A stretch of 64,000 nt of DNA, taken from positions 94,901-158,900 of the forward strand of contig CALCOY010000024.1 of the NCBI GenBank assembly GCA_937897325.1, written 5' to 3'. A program made the translations under genes and the position numbers. The notes below the pieces were generated by a model, which searched no databases, had not been told where the DNA came from, and saw only the letters and a list, made by a program, of their open reading frames with translations. Origin of the DNA: an uncultured Shimia sp. (GTDB taxonomy: Bacteria; Pseudomonadota; Alphaproteobacteria; Rhodobacterales; Rhodobacteraceae). Below are positions 17,689 through 26,959 of this stretch, piece after piece (positions within the stretch are counted from its first letter, which is position 1; the number at the start of each line of letters is the position of its first letter).

Positions 17689-19056
17689 ATGCAGATTGTT
17701 CATGCCAAACGTGCTTTGACGGCAGACGGATGGCAAAGCGATCTGGAGATCAGGATCAACACAGCTGGCCTGATCGATTTCGTTGGCCCGTTTTCCCGAC
17801 CGCCCAGCCACCTGACCGCTTTGTTGTTGCCCGCGCCGGTGAACTTGCACAGCCATACCTTTCAACGTGCCATGGCCGGCCTGACCGAGGCGCGCGGGCC
17901 CGACCCACAGGACAGTTTCTGGAGTTGGCGGCGGCTCATGTACAGGTTCCTGGATCAACTCACGCCAGATCATGTGGAGGCGATTGCGGCACAGGTCTTC
18001 ATGGAGATGCTCGAGGCTGGCTATGGCGCGGTTGCGGAGTTTCATTACTTGCATCACGCAAAAGGGGGCACGCCCTACGACAATGTGGCTGAGATGTCGG
18101 AAAGGATCGTCGCCGCAGCCATCGAGACCGGCATTGGCCTGACGCTGTTGCCGGTGCTCTACCAGTTTGGCGGGTGCGATAAGCGGCCTCTGTCGGGCGG
18201 GCAACGGCGGTTTGGCAACGATGTTGAGCGTTTCCGGCAGTTGCACGATGTGGCGACGGCATATGTGGCGCACTCCCCGGAGGATTTCACAATCGGCGTC
18301 GCCCCGCATTCTTTGCGCGCGGTCGATCCCGATGGCTTTCACGCAATCCTGGAAAATGCGGTTTCTGGTCCGATCCACATGCATCTTGCAGAACAGATGG
18401 CCGAGGTGGACGAGGTCCTGGCACATCGTGAGGCGCGCCCCTCGGAATGGCTGCTGGCCAATCAGGAGATCGATGCGCGATGGTGTCTGATCCATTGCAC
18501 GCAGATGACCCAAGCCGAAACCGCCGCACTTGCTCACTCGGACGCCATCGTCGGCCTCTGTCCGATCACCGAGTCCAGCCTTGGCGACGGAATATTCAAC
18601 GGCACCGACTTTGTGCGCGCGGGAGGTAAGCTTGGTTTTGGATCCGATTCCAATATTCACATTTCGCTTTTTGACGAAATGAAGACATTTGAGTATTCGC
18701 AGCGCTTGCGCGATCGCTCTCGCGCGGCCTTGGCAAGCCTGGACAAGTCAACGGGTCGCGCCTTGTTTGACGCTGCTGCCATGGGCGGGGCGCAGGCGGG
18801 CGGGCGCAAAAGTGGACGTATCGAAGTAGGCGCCCACGCTGACTTGATCGGGCTTGATGATGACAACGAGTGGTTGTCCAATCGGCTGGGTGACCTGCTG
18901 CTTGACAGCTTGATCTTCGGTGGTGGCGGCAAAAGCTGCATTCGCGACGTCTGGAGTGCCGGGCGGCATGTCGTAAAGGAAGGTCGTCATCTTCAGCGTG
19001 ACGCGATAGTCAAGCGTTTCAAAGACACGATGTACGTATTGGAGACGGGTATTTGA
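17689..19056 (+). CDS. hutF: Formimidoylglutamate deiminase
   Basis: A 455-aa amidohydrolase that converts N-formimidoyl-L-glutamate to N-formyl-L-glutamate and ammonia. With HutG this defines the five-step histidine pathway. ATG at 17689 has GGAGGG at 17677-17682. The metal motif is NLHSHTFQRAMAGL. HLAEQMAEVDE, LIHCTQM and GFGSDSNIHISLFDE supply further conserved residues. It is divergent from hutI and overlaps hutC by 4 bp. Confidence 0.95.
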   Translation: MQIVHAKRALTADGWQSDLEIRINTAGLIDFVGPFSRPPSHLTALLLPAPVNLHSHTFQRAMAGLTEARGPDPQDSFWSWRRLMYRFLDQLTPDHVEAIAAQVFMEMLEAGYGAVAEFHYLHHAKGGTPYDNVAEMSERIVAAAIETGIGLTLLPVLYQFGGCDKRPLSGGQRRFGNDVERFRQLHDVATAYVAHSPEDFTIGVAPHSLRAVDPDGFHAILENAVSGPIHMHLAEQMAEVDEVLAHREARPSEWLLANQEIDARWCLIHCTQMTQAETAALAHSDAIVGLCPITESSLGDGIFNGTDFVRAGGKLGFGSDSNIHISLFDEMKTFEYSQRLRDRSRAALASLDKSTGRALFDAAAMGGAQAGGRKSGRIEVGAHADLIGLDDDNEWLSNRLGDLLLDSLIFGGGGKSCIRDVWSAGRHVVKEGRHLQRDAIVKRFKDTMYVLETGI

Positions 19057-19754
19057 CAGTCGAGACACGCCTTGCCTGGACGGACGTTCGTGATGAAATC
19101 CGCAGTCGGATCCTGAACCGGATCTACGCGCCGGGCGACAAACTTCCAAGGGACGAGGACATTGCCCAGGAACTCGGATGTGCCCGCACGACGGTACATC
19201 GCGCCATGCAGGACCTTTCATTTGCCGGGCTGGTCGAGCGCAAGCGAAAGGGAGGCACGCATGTCAGGGCCGATCCCGTCACACGCACCACTTTCGACAT
19301 TCCGATTACCCGGCGAGAGGTCGAGCAGCGCGGATGCAAGTATGGCTACCAAATGATCAGTCGCGACGTTGAGCAGACGCCGATCTCTGTCATGGCCCGC
19401 TTCGGGATCCAGCTGGCGGTTGATATGCTGCACGTCAAGGCTCTGCATTTGGCAGACAACCGCCCGTACATCCTGGAAGACCGCTGGATAGATACCAGAT
19501 CGTCGCCTGAGGTACTGGATGTCGACCTAACGCGTGAAAGCGCCAATGAATGGCTGGTCCGTCACAAGCCCTACAGCCGGTTGGATGTCAGTTTCTACGC
19601 CGTGAATGCCGAGGGCGACATTGCCCGGCATCTTGCGGCGCCGACCGGCACCGCTCTTCTGGTGATCGAACGTACGACATGGATCGGTGAAGCGCCGATC
19701 ACAACGGTTCAGGCCACGGCCATGCCGGGTTATCAGTTAAGCGCACACAACTGA
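19053..19754 (+). CDS. hutC: Histidine utilisation repressor, GntR family
   Basis: A 233-aa regulator. The N-terminal winged helix-turn-helix is clear (ILNRIYAPGDKLPRDEDIAQ, then CARTTVHRAMQDLSFAGLVE), and the C-terminal part fits a UTRA effector domain. TTG at 19053 overlaps the hutF stop. It is expected to repress both hut transcripts by binding the inverted repeat at 17648-17669 and to release on binding urocanate, as known for HutC. Confidence 0.92.
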   Translation: MTVETRLAWTDVRDEIRSRILNRIYAPGDKLPRDEDIAQELGCARTTVHRAMQDLSFAGLVERKRKGGTHVRADPVTRTTFDIPITRREVEQRGCKYGYQMISRDVEQTPISVMARFGIQLAVDMLHVKALHLADNRPYILEDRWIDTRSSPEVLDVDLTRESANEWLVRHKPYSRLDVSFYAVNAEGDIARHLAAPTGTALLVIERTTWIGEAPITTVQATAMPGYQLSAHN

Positions 19755-19994
19755 CAAGCACTTCTATGGCTTTGCCAGGCGATCATAGCAGCTTGCCTGC
19801 CCGAGGCTCCACATGTCCTACAACGCAGCTACCAAATACTAATTGATTATTTCGCGTCGCCCAGACTCTGTGGTTCACAGCGGTCAAGCATCTGCCTCGG
19901 ATGCGGCACTTCCATCGGGCTTATTGTGCCCTGGGACGCCACTATCACCCAACTTCTATTCCGCTGCTCTTTGAATGCCAAACAGCGTCGCACT

Positions 19995-21308
19995 CTAACG
20001 ACGGGCGCCAGAATTCGGAGACTTCGCCTTGCCTTGCAGGTTAAGGGCCGCGTCGTGCCCGCTCATGAAGGCCTGATTGCTCCAAAGGTATGCCCATTCT
20101 CCGAAGCGGCCTGCCAAATGGATCCCTTTTTCCATTAACCACTCGCGAACGGTATCGCGGCGCTCTTCCATGCCCAAATCGAAGATGACGTTGCCATGAG
20201 GGACGTGTTTGTGATGTAGCAGGCAGATATCTTCGGGGTCGCAAAGTCCCATCCGCGACAACGCTTTTACGGTATTCTCCTTGAGATAATCCGGATCCCG
20301 ATTGGCTGGTTCGTCATTGGGATGAGAGTATATTTCGAATTGCATAGAGCTTTTGCCAGCCGGCGCGTTGCATGGGCTTTTAATGCTGGGAGAATAGGCG
20401 CGTGCGGCTTCGATATCTTCGTCGTATATATAAAACCAAAGGTACGGAGAAACGTCCGGCCTGCTAAATCCTACGGAAATCAGATCTATGTGTGTCGCCA
20501 TAAGCGTTTTGACCGCAGTTGTGATCGTAGCGGGTACATCTGCAATTATCCCCACAAGGTCGGGCAGGGGGATTGTGGCCAATAGCTGCCGGAACTTGAT
20601 GACCTGCCCATTGGCGAAGGTTATCTTGCGGGCATCCATGTCGATGGCTGTGGCCCGATGATCGCATCTTAGATCACATCCCTGCAGCAGCGGTTTGATG
20701 AATTCGAAGTAGCCGCCTTGGGCGGGGTAGCGCATCTCCTTCACATAATAGGTATTGGTGTCATCGTTCTGAAAGGCCCCCCGCAGCACTTCCTCAAGCT
20801 GAGGGCGTCGCATCCTGTTCCCGATCCAGTCGATGCCGAGCTTATCGGCCTCGCACCGCCAATACTTGCGCGTGTAGCGCATCGGCCAACGCTCGGCGAT
20901 GGGTTGGCCGTACTGATACAGCAGCCAATCGCCATAGTTCTCCACTTCGCGATCCTCGCGAGACACAAGGCCTGAAATCATACTGACCCGTTCGTCGGTG
21001 GATAGCGGGTGCATATTGTTTTGGATCGGGTGTCTCAGCCAATGACCCTCGTCCCAGCACATCGGCTCTGGCTTGTGCGTGATGTATTCCGTTTGATCAA
21101 AAACAGCCCGCACCTCAGGTTCGGTCGCGAAAGACAGGTGCACGGCGTGGTCGAAGCGAAACCCGTCGACTTCAAAGTTTGCAAGAAGTCCGCCAGGCGC
21201 TGCCTCGGCCTCAAAAACCGTCGCCTGCAAACCTGCATCCCGGGCCGTCTTGGCAGCACTCAGCCCGGCGACGCCACCCCCTAAAATCGCGACTTCAACG
21301 TTTTCCAT
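19995..21308 (-). CDS. FAD-dependent NAD(P)-binding oxidoreductase (protoporphyrinogen oxidase/UGM-like)
   Basis: A 437-aa flavoprotein. ATG at 21308 is chosen, 1 bp after the preceding stop, giving MENVEVAILGGGVAGLSAAK, a classic dinucleotide-binding motif. HPIQNNMH is reminiscent of UDP-galactopyranose mutase-like and amine-oxidase-fold proteins common in polysaccharide loci. It is the last gene of a leftward CDP-sugar operon, so it may modify a nucleotide sugar or a glycan precursor. The exact reaction is not known. Confidence 0.7.
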   Translation of the reverse strand: MENVEVAILGGGVAGLSAAKTARDAGLQATVFEAEAAPGGLLANFEVDGFRFDHAVHLSFATEPEVRAVFDQTEYITHKPEPMCWDEGHWLRHPIQNNMHPLSTDERVSMISGLVSREDREVENYGDWLLYQYGQPIAERWPMRYTRKYWRCEADKLGIDWIGNRMRRPQLEEVLRGAFQNDDTNTYYVKEMRYPAQGGYFEFIKPLLQGCDLRCDHRATAIDMDARKITFANGQVIKFRQLLATIPLPDLVGIIADVPATITTAVKTLMATHIDLISVGFSRPDVSPYLWFYIYDEDIEAARAYSPSIKSPCNAPAGKSSMQFEIYSHPNDEPANRDPDYLKENTVKALSRMGLCDPEDICLLHHKHVPHGNVIFDLGMEERRDTVREWLMEKGIHLAGRFGEWAYLWSNQAFMSGHDAALNLQGKAKSPNSGARR

Positions 21309-21309
21309 A

Positions 21310-22143
21310 TCAGATGTTCCGTTCCGCAATATTGCGACGCAATGCGGCATCCCACTCCGACATTACCAAGTTGTTGCAAAAATGCAGTTTCATGTTCACA
21401 GCGGCCTCATTTGGTGACACGGCTGCCCGGCGCTTGAAATGTCCTTCAGGGGCGGGCACCACCTCTGTGTCCAGATTAAGGCTCTGGACGATCTCCCGCA
21501 CATAGTCGATGCGCCGCGCAGCGCCACGCGCCACACAATTGTACGTGCCTGACACGTCTTGCGCGAGCAAATGCATGGTCTGCAGCACAACCTCATCAAC
21601 GCATGTCGGATTGCCTGTTTGTGATGGATCGCTGTAGATCTGGTCGGTGGACCGTGCTTGCGCGGCGATCATTTCGACAAAATCCCTGCGACCTTCAGGG
21701 GGCTGGCCATATAGCCAGCCGATCCTCAGGAGCAGAGGCGCCGGGTGCGCATGCCTGACTTCCAACTCGCCCGCCAGCTTGCTTTTGTGGTGTTGCGTCG
21801 TTGGCACCGGTTCGGCGTAATCATTCCAAGGATCTGACTGACCTGTGCCGTAGCATCCGGTTGAAGAAAAATGAACGAACCGCTGATGATTGCGCGCGGC
21901 AGCGGCAGCGAGACATCCGGGCAGAAATGCGTTTGCATAAAAGGATTGCTCGATCTCATCTTCTGCAGCCTCAACCTGAGTGTGAGCTATGCAGTTGATA
22001 ACGATGTCATCGTCTGTGGGCAGCTTAGTGGCTGCTCCGTCCAGATCCTGGCGCGACACGGCTGTGGCTTTGCTGCCAAGCGCGCGCATGAAGGCGTGCC
22101 CCAGCAGACCGCTTGATCCAAGCACGAGGACACGGCTGGTCAT
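21310..22143 (-). CDS. NAD(P)-dependent sugar nucleotide reductase/epimerase, RmlD-like
   Basis: A 277-aa extended SDR protein. The nucleotide-binding motif LGSSGLLG is at the N-terminus. The layout matches RmlD/4-ketoreductases, including HFSSTGCYG and KLAGELEVRH. The usual catalytic YxxxK reads HHKSK, so His118 occupies the Tyr position while Lys122 is kept. The gene overlaps the upstream epimerase gene by 4 bp. It probably reduces or epimerises the 4-keto group of a CDP-deoxysugar, if still active. Confidence 0.8.
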   Translation of the reverse strand: MTSRVLVLGSSGLLGHAFMRALGSKATAVSRQDLDGAATKLPTDDDIVINCIAHTQVEAAEDEIEQSFYANAFLPGCLAAAAARNHQRFVHFSSTGCYGTGQSDPWNDYAEPVPTTQHHKSKLAGELEVRHAHPAPLLLRIGWLYGQPPEGRRDFVEMIAAQARSTDQIYSDPSQTGNPTCVDEVVLQTMHLLAQDVSGTYNCVARGAARRIDYVREIVQSLNLDTEVVPAPEGHFKRRAAVSPNEAAVNMKLHFCNNLVMSEWDAALRRNIAERNI

Positions 22144-22613
22144 GTCGCTCGATAGGATAGCGGGGAATGATCAAACGCGTCGAGAGGCCGCGTCTCGGCC
22201 TCGTCGGGGTCATGTGGAATGTCGATGATGTTGAGAAGGATGGAGGTGGCGGTGTCGAGATTTCCAAATGCCATCCAAAGGTCCGGCGCAACCGTCAAGC
22301 GACCATAATCCGCAAGGCTGTTTGGTGAAAGCTCGACCCGTTCGGTACGACCTTTTGTCGGGCTTACCTCACGTTCATCGCGTACCAGAAATCCAATGCG
22401 TCCGACAGGCACAACCAGGTTCATCGTCATCGCCTTGTGCCTTTTCCAACCTTTGATCTGATCGGGCTCTATCATCGAAAAGTAGGCCTCACCAAAGGTC
22501 GTGAAACTGTCTTCTTGCGCCTTCAATGCATGAAGTACATCGCCCGCCGGCGTCGAAATGCGTTTGAGCGGTGTCAGCGCCAAACCCGCAATGCCCTGTT
22601 TCAACTCGCCCAT
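22140..22613 (-). CDS. dTDP-4-dehydrorhamnose 3,5-epimerase-like (RmlC family)
   Basis: A 157-aa single-domain cupin epimerase. ATG at 22613 overlaps the end of rfbG by 13 bp. Family-like segments are GEAYFSMIEPDQIKGWKRH, MTMNLVVPVGRIGF and the late APDLWMAFGNL. It would invert C3 and/or C5 of a 4-keto-6-deoxy CDP-hexose made by RfbG. A redundant open stretch upstream of the chosen start lies inside rfbG and is ignored. Confidence 0.8.
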   Translation of the reverse strand: MGELKQGIAGLALTPLKRISTPAGDVLHALKAQEDSFTTFGEAYFSMIEPDQIKGWKRHKAMTMNLVVPVGRIGFLVRDEREVSPTKGRTERVELSPNSLADYGRLTVAPDLWMAFGNLDTATSILLNIIDIPHDPDEAETRPLDAFDHSPLSYRAT

Positions 22614-23704
22614 GCGTGCTGCCGTTCCCGAGCCCGCTCGGTGTAGAGTTCGATCTGTCGATGCGTGCGCTGGCGTGGAGGACTTCCATCGTGCCAATGC
22701 ACGTACCATTGCGCTGTCATGTCAATGCATTCTTCCGTGTGGAGGACGGGGCGCCAGTTCAGCCGGGCCAATGCCTTGTCGCAGTTGAGTTTCAGAAGAC
22801 CCGCTTCGTTGTAAGTCTCGTTGCTTTGGATCTCATAGGCGGCTTTGGGGTCATTGTATCCCCACTTTTCGGCAAGTCGTTCGATCAATGCACGTACGGT
22901 GACGTTTTGATCGGCTGCCGGTCCGAAATTGAACGGCTCTCCCAGCAGACCGGGGGCCTGCGTTGAAAGCCGTTCGGCAAGCAAGAGATATCCACTGAGC
23001 GGTTCGAGAACGTGTTGCCAAGGGCGCGTCGCATTGGGAGCGCGGATGACCACCGGTTGTTTTTCGGTCCAGGCTCGAACGCAATCGGCCACGATCCGGT
23101 CCTTTGCCCAATCGCCGCCGCCAATCACGTTGCCTGCACGTGCCGATGCCAGTCTTACAGGTGAGTCAGATCCGGCGAAATAGGTCCGATAGAACGCGGA
23201 GATGATGATATCGGCCGCCGCCTTCGAGGCGCTGTAAATGTCCTTACCGCCAACGCGGTCATTTTCGCGGTAGCCCCAAATCCACTCGACATTCTCGTAG
23301 CATTTGTCGCTGGTGATCATGACCACGCTGACGGGCCAATCAACATCCCGAAGGATTTGAAGGGTGTTTGTCGTTCCAAGCACATTACTCTGAACCGTAT
23401 CGATCGGATCGTGGTAGGATGTGGAGACAGTGGCCTGGGCCGCCAGGTGAAAAATGAAGTCCGGCTTGAATCTCATAACGATCTCGCGGGCGCGTTCGAT
23501 GTCGCGGATATCGCAAATGTTGTGCTGAACTTCTGATGCCAGCCCATTGAGCTCGAAATGTGCTGGGGTTGTCGGCACGTCACGAGACAAGCCGCAAATC
23601 TCCGCCCCGAGAGACAACAGCCATTCAGCCAGCCAAGAGCCTTTGAAGCCGGTATGTCCGGTGATCAGGACCCGTTTTCCTCGATACGTTTTCTCAAACA
23701 CCAT
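22601..23704 (-). CDS. rfbG: CDP-glucose 4,6-dehydratase
   Basis: A 367-aa short-chain dehydrogenase/reductase that converts CDP-glucose to CDP-4-keto-6-deoxyglucose. ATG at 23704 is chosen; it overlaps rfbF by 11 bp. RVLITGHTGFKGSWLAEWL is the NAD-binding motif typical of RfbG, ITSDKCYEN the catalytic Thr/Asp region, and DIYSASKAAAD contains the intact YxxxK. The RPWQHVLEPLSGYL stretch is also typical. Confidence 0.94.
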   Translation of the reverse strand: MVFEKTYRGKRVLITGHTGFKGSWLAEWLLSLGAEICGLSRDVPTTPAHFELNGLASEVQHNICDIRDIERAREIVMRFKPDFIFHLAAQATVSTSYHDPIDTVQSNVLGTTNTLQILRDVDWPVSVVMITSDKCYENVEWIWGYRENDRVGGKDIYSASKAAADIIISAFYRTYFAGSDSPVRLASARAGNVIGGGDWAKDRIVADCVRAWTEKQPVVIRAPNATRPWQHVLEPLSGYLLLAERLSTQAPGLLGEPFNFGPAADQNVTVRALIERLAEKWGYNDPKAAYEIQSNETYNEAGLLKLNCDKALARLNWRPVLHTEECIDMTAQWYVHWHDGSPPRQRTHRQIELYTERARERQHAWAS

Positions 23705-24509
23705 TGGCCCCTTTTCTGCTGGATGGGCGCCAAGGCGGATTGCCACTGTCCCATATTTCCCGCAAGAGCTTTACGTCGCGCAGCGTGTCCATGCACTGCC
23801 AGAAATCTTTGTGAAAATGTGCTGCCAACTGACCGTCTGCTGCGAGACGCTGCATCGGCTCATGCTCGAACCGCATGGCGTCGTCAGCGATGTAGTCCGC
23901 AACGCCAGGTTCCAGAGCAAAGAAGCCGCCATTGATCCACCCTTCGCCCAGCTGAGGTTTTTCATCGAACTTTACCACTTGATTGCCGTCAAATTCGATC
24001 CGACCAAAACGCGAAGGGGGGCGCACCGCAGACAAGGTCGCCAAGCCGCCTGACGCGTTATGAACATCCAGAAGCGCATTCAGATCGATATTGCTGAGGC
24101 CATCGCCATATGTCGCAAAAAACTTGCGCTGGCCCACAAATTCCGCGCAACGCTTGATGCGGCCGCCGGTCATGGTATCGTGCCCTGTCTCCAAGAGGTG
24201 AAGGGTCCAGTCTTCGCCGCGATGATCGTAAATTGGAGCAATCTCTCCGCGTGTGAAGTCAATCGTCTGGCTGCCGGATCGGCGAAGATAATCTTCGAAA
24301 TAGGATTTGATGTAATCCCCCATGTAACCAAGCGCGACAATGAATTCCTTGCATCCGAATGACCTGTAGTACCGGATGATATGCACCAACATCGGGATAT
24401 CGCCAATCTCGACCATTGGTTTTGGTTTCTTGCCGGTTTCCTCGCTGAGGCGCGTGCCAAGACCCCCGGCGAGAACGACGACCGGAATGTCCGCAAAAAC
24501 ATGGCCCAT
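23694..24509 (-). CDS. rfbF: Glucose-1-phosphate cytidylyltransferase
   Basis: A 271-aa nucleotidyltransferase that makes CDP-glucose from CTP and glucose-1-phosphate. VVVLAGGLGTRLSEET is the nucleotide-binding motif, followed by KPKPMVEIGDIPML. ATYGDGLSNIDL is the metal-binding region and GWINGGFFALEP matches the family. It is the first gene of the leftward sugar operon and is divergent from the GT61 gene. Confidence 0.95.
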   Translation of the reverse strand: MGHVFADIPVVVLAGGLGTRLSEETGKKPKPMVEIGDIPMLVHIIRYYRSFGCKEFIVALGYMGDYIKSYFEDYLRRSGSQTIDFTRGEIAPIYDHRGEDWTLHLLETGHDTMTGGRIKRCAEFVGQRKFFATYGDGLSNIDLNALLDVHNASGGLATLSAVRPPSRFGRIEFDGNQVVKFDEKPQLGEGWINGGFFALEPGVADYIADDAMRFEHEPMQRLAADGQLAAHFHKDFWQCMDTLRDVKLLREIWDSGNPPWRPSSRKGANGV

Positions 24510-24795
24510 CTCCGACCTCCCCTAGGTTGTTCAACACATGTTTGATAGCGGCAGCTATACCGAACTTGTCGCGAACGGTGGCGCCAAATATTATACAATC
24601 TGCTAACCGGCAAGTAACGATCGTGACGCAAGATCATCATCAGTCGCAATTTGTTTGGAGGAAAAGTTTGGAAAATCATGCCGCAACCTTTGAAACACAG
24701 ACCTCCCCAGCGCTGGACAACATCTCTCCGGGCAAGTCCTTATCGCAGAATGTTCTGCATACACGCCACGGCTGATGATCTGGTAGCGCCACCTC

Positions 24796-26007
24796 ATGCA
24801 AAGTGATTTCATCATTCCGGGCTATGACAGGGATGTAAAAGTGCATGGCGAGATGCCCGCCCTTTGGAACGATTGCGCAGCATCCGATAATATCTGCGTG
24901 CATGACATGCGGGCTGCTCCATTGCGTTTTGGCGACCACGAGGATCGCATCGTCCGAGAGTTTGCCCCTCGCATGGGCCTTCCTTGGGTGTCGTTCAATC
25001 ATGTCTTGTGCAGCGCGGACAATGTGTTGTTTGACAGGCAACGTTTGCAGAAAGATGGCAAAACGATCCTCGGTGCCGGGAGAACTTCGTGGGAGACGAA
25101 GTATGTGCGCGCGGCAGAGGAATCTGGTGCAACCCCGGAGATTGCGAAAGGCGACGTCGTGCCGGACCCCGTCCAATTGGAGGGGAAGAGCGGATTTGTC
25201 TGGGCGCGATCCATGGACAATTACTATCATTTCGTTGTTGACACTTTGCCTTTCCTTGAAGCCATCTTTCGTCAGAAAGATGCATTGGGGCTTGACCGGA
25301 TAATAGTAGGTCCCGGAACCGCCCCCGAAGGCGGCTTTGCCTTGGACTTGTTGCGCTGCTTGTGGCCAGACTGGGCAGATCGCATTGTTTTCCTGAATGA
25401 ACCTTTCGAGGCCGAAGAGCTTACATGGTGCACCATTTCGCCAGACCTGTTTCAGCGTGATGAGAATGGAAAGGTTGTGTTTGGCGATGCGCCGCGCGGT
25501 GTCTCGGGACGCCGATTTTTCGATGCACAACGATGTGTTTTTGAAAGGGCTGATCATTTTCGGCAGGAAAAGAAACCCGCCGAAGATGGCCCAATCCTTC
25601 TGGTGTCACGAAGCCGTGCCGCAACACGCAAGCTTGTCAACGAAAACGCCCTTTACAAGGCAACCCACGATCTTGGCGTCGAAAAGGTCTTTTTTGAAGA
25701 CATGACCTTTGAGGAAAAGATGAACGTCTTGTCGGGCGCAAGGGCAATCCTGGGCGTTCATGGCGCCGGTATGATCAATGCCGGGTTTTGCAGGCCGGGC
25801 ACGCCAGTGGTGGAAATCACTGCCCGCAACTATCTGAAACGGGCAACATGGGTCGCAAAACTCGCGTTTCTAAGAGATACGCCTTACCATCTGGTGATCG
25901 GCGATGAGGAAGGAGAGATAAGTAAGATCTCTGGCAATGTCGGCAACGATATCGTGCTGAGTGAGGCCGCGCTGTCGAATGTCTACGAGCTTATCAAGTC
26001 TTTCTAG
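24796..26007 (+). CDS. Glycosyltransferase family 61 protein
   Basis: A 403-aa protein of the DUF563/GT61 family. Recognisable segments are MDNYYHFVVDTLPFLEA, PILLVSRSRAATRKL, FEDMTFEEKMNVLSGA and GVHGAGMINAGFC. Bacterial members occur in surface polysaccharide loci. It is divergent from the CDP-sugar operon and may transfer the sugar made there (inference). ATG 24796 has a weak ribosome-binding site. The short open frame ending at 24775 in another frame just upstream is not clearly part of it. Confidence 0.82.
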   Translation: MQSDFIIPGYDRDVKVHGEMPALWNDCAASDNICVHDMRAAPLRFGDHEDRIVREFAPRMGLPWVSFNHVLCSADNVLFDRQRLQKDGKTILGAGRTSWETKYVRAAEESGATPEIAKGDVVPDPVQLEGKSGFVWARSMDNYYHFVVDTLPFLEAIFRQKDALGLDRIIVGPGTAPEGGFALDLLRCLWPDWADRIVFLNEPFEAEELTWCTISPDLFQRDENGKVVFGDAPRGVSGRRFFDAQRCVFERADHFRQEKKPAEDGPILLVSRSRAATRKLVNENALYKATHDLGVEKVFFEDMTFEEKMNVLSGARAILGVHGAGMINAGFCRPGTPVVEITARNYLKRATWVAKLAFLRDTPYHLVIGDEEGEISKISGNVGNDIVLSEAALSNVYELIKSF

Positions 26008-26068
26008 AAACGGGCTGCTCGCGCTGGAAGGTCGCGGACTTGCGATTTTTCCGCACTTCGGAACTGCC

Positions 26069-26356
26069 TTAGCTGGCCAGAGCTTCGTGATCGAGGTCAT
26101 CGCGCACATCCTGCATACGGAACGATCGGACGTCAGCCAGTTGAACCTGCATGACGTCCGTGGATAAGAAATTTTTGGGCGCTTCGGGCACGATCAGTGG
26201 CGGCAGATTCTCTCGTTCCGACTGCTTGCATGGCTTGGTTCGCAGGTTCACGTCCGGCTTGCGGCGGACGCGTTCGTGGTTGCATCTGATCCCACCACAC
26301 GTTGCGGACGCGAGGAAGTACTGGCCAGCGCCCGGTGCCTTTCTGGCGTGTTTCAT
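26069..26356 (-). pseudogene. IS3-family transposase (OrfB) remnant
   Basis: A leftward open stretch of 95 codons that reads like the middle of an IS3 OrfB integrase. Segments NHERVRRKPDVNLRTKPCK and VPEAPKNFLSTDVMQVQLAD match the family pattern NHKRVxRxYRExxLNLRxKPRK ... VPEAPNxVWSMDFMxDxLAD. The tryptophan and first catalytic Asp region (WSMDF) is degraded to LSTDV, and both ends of the protein are missing. It is a dead fragment in a decayed island. Confidence 0.65.
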
Positions 26357-26959
26357 GATGAGCGTTCAATGTTTGCTCTGCCCTTTTTGTGCCGAGACTG
26401 GGCCGAGAGCGGTCGCAGGTCTGGTTCCTGCTGAACACCCCCTATGCAAGAGCGATGCTTGAGATTTCAAGGCACAGCTCCCCCGTCATCGACAACATTT
26501 GTCATTCCAGAGATATTGATGTCCGATTCCCTGCCGGACAGTCGACACTGCAATGCCGGTGTAAATCGAACAGGTAGGGTAAGGGAGGACAGAGGTGCCA
26601 AAGGCTTCAGTACCGGATTTCGAGACGAGTTCCTGAACTCCGAAATCCACTAAAGTTCGCGCGGAGTTCAGATCCTGATCGGACATTTGGCGAAGTACTG
26701 CAAAACAAAACGCATCCGTGATCACCTCGGCTATCGTCTGCCAGCACTGCAAACAAACGTTTCAATGGATCAAAGGCCTGTCGGACGACAACTGCCAAAT
26801 TTGGCCTCTCAGGTGAGGCTGCGCGTAACAGGCAAAGCCGACACCAAGAGGACGGGCGATCTGAGGGAGGTCGCCTGCGCTCGGCAACTCTTTGGTTGGA
26901 CCTGATGAGCGCTGCCGAGCCACCGGGAGATGGGCAAAAATCAGCAGCGCAGCGGCCAG
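26357..26959. other. Non-coding, degenerate stretch
   Basis: About 600 bp between the IS3 remnant and the LacI pseudogene. Open frames on both strands are short and show no recognisable domain. It probably holds decayed sequence from the same island. I see no RNA gene or clear repeat. Confidence 0.4.

Noticed and set aside
24527..24775. Plus-strand open frame of 82 codons ahead of the GT61 gene
   Set aside because: Different frame from the glycosyltransferase, no clear ribosome-binding site at its start and no recognisable sequence; most likely leader DNA.
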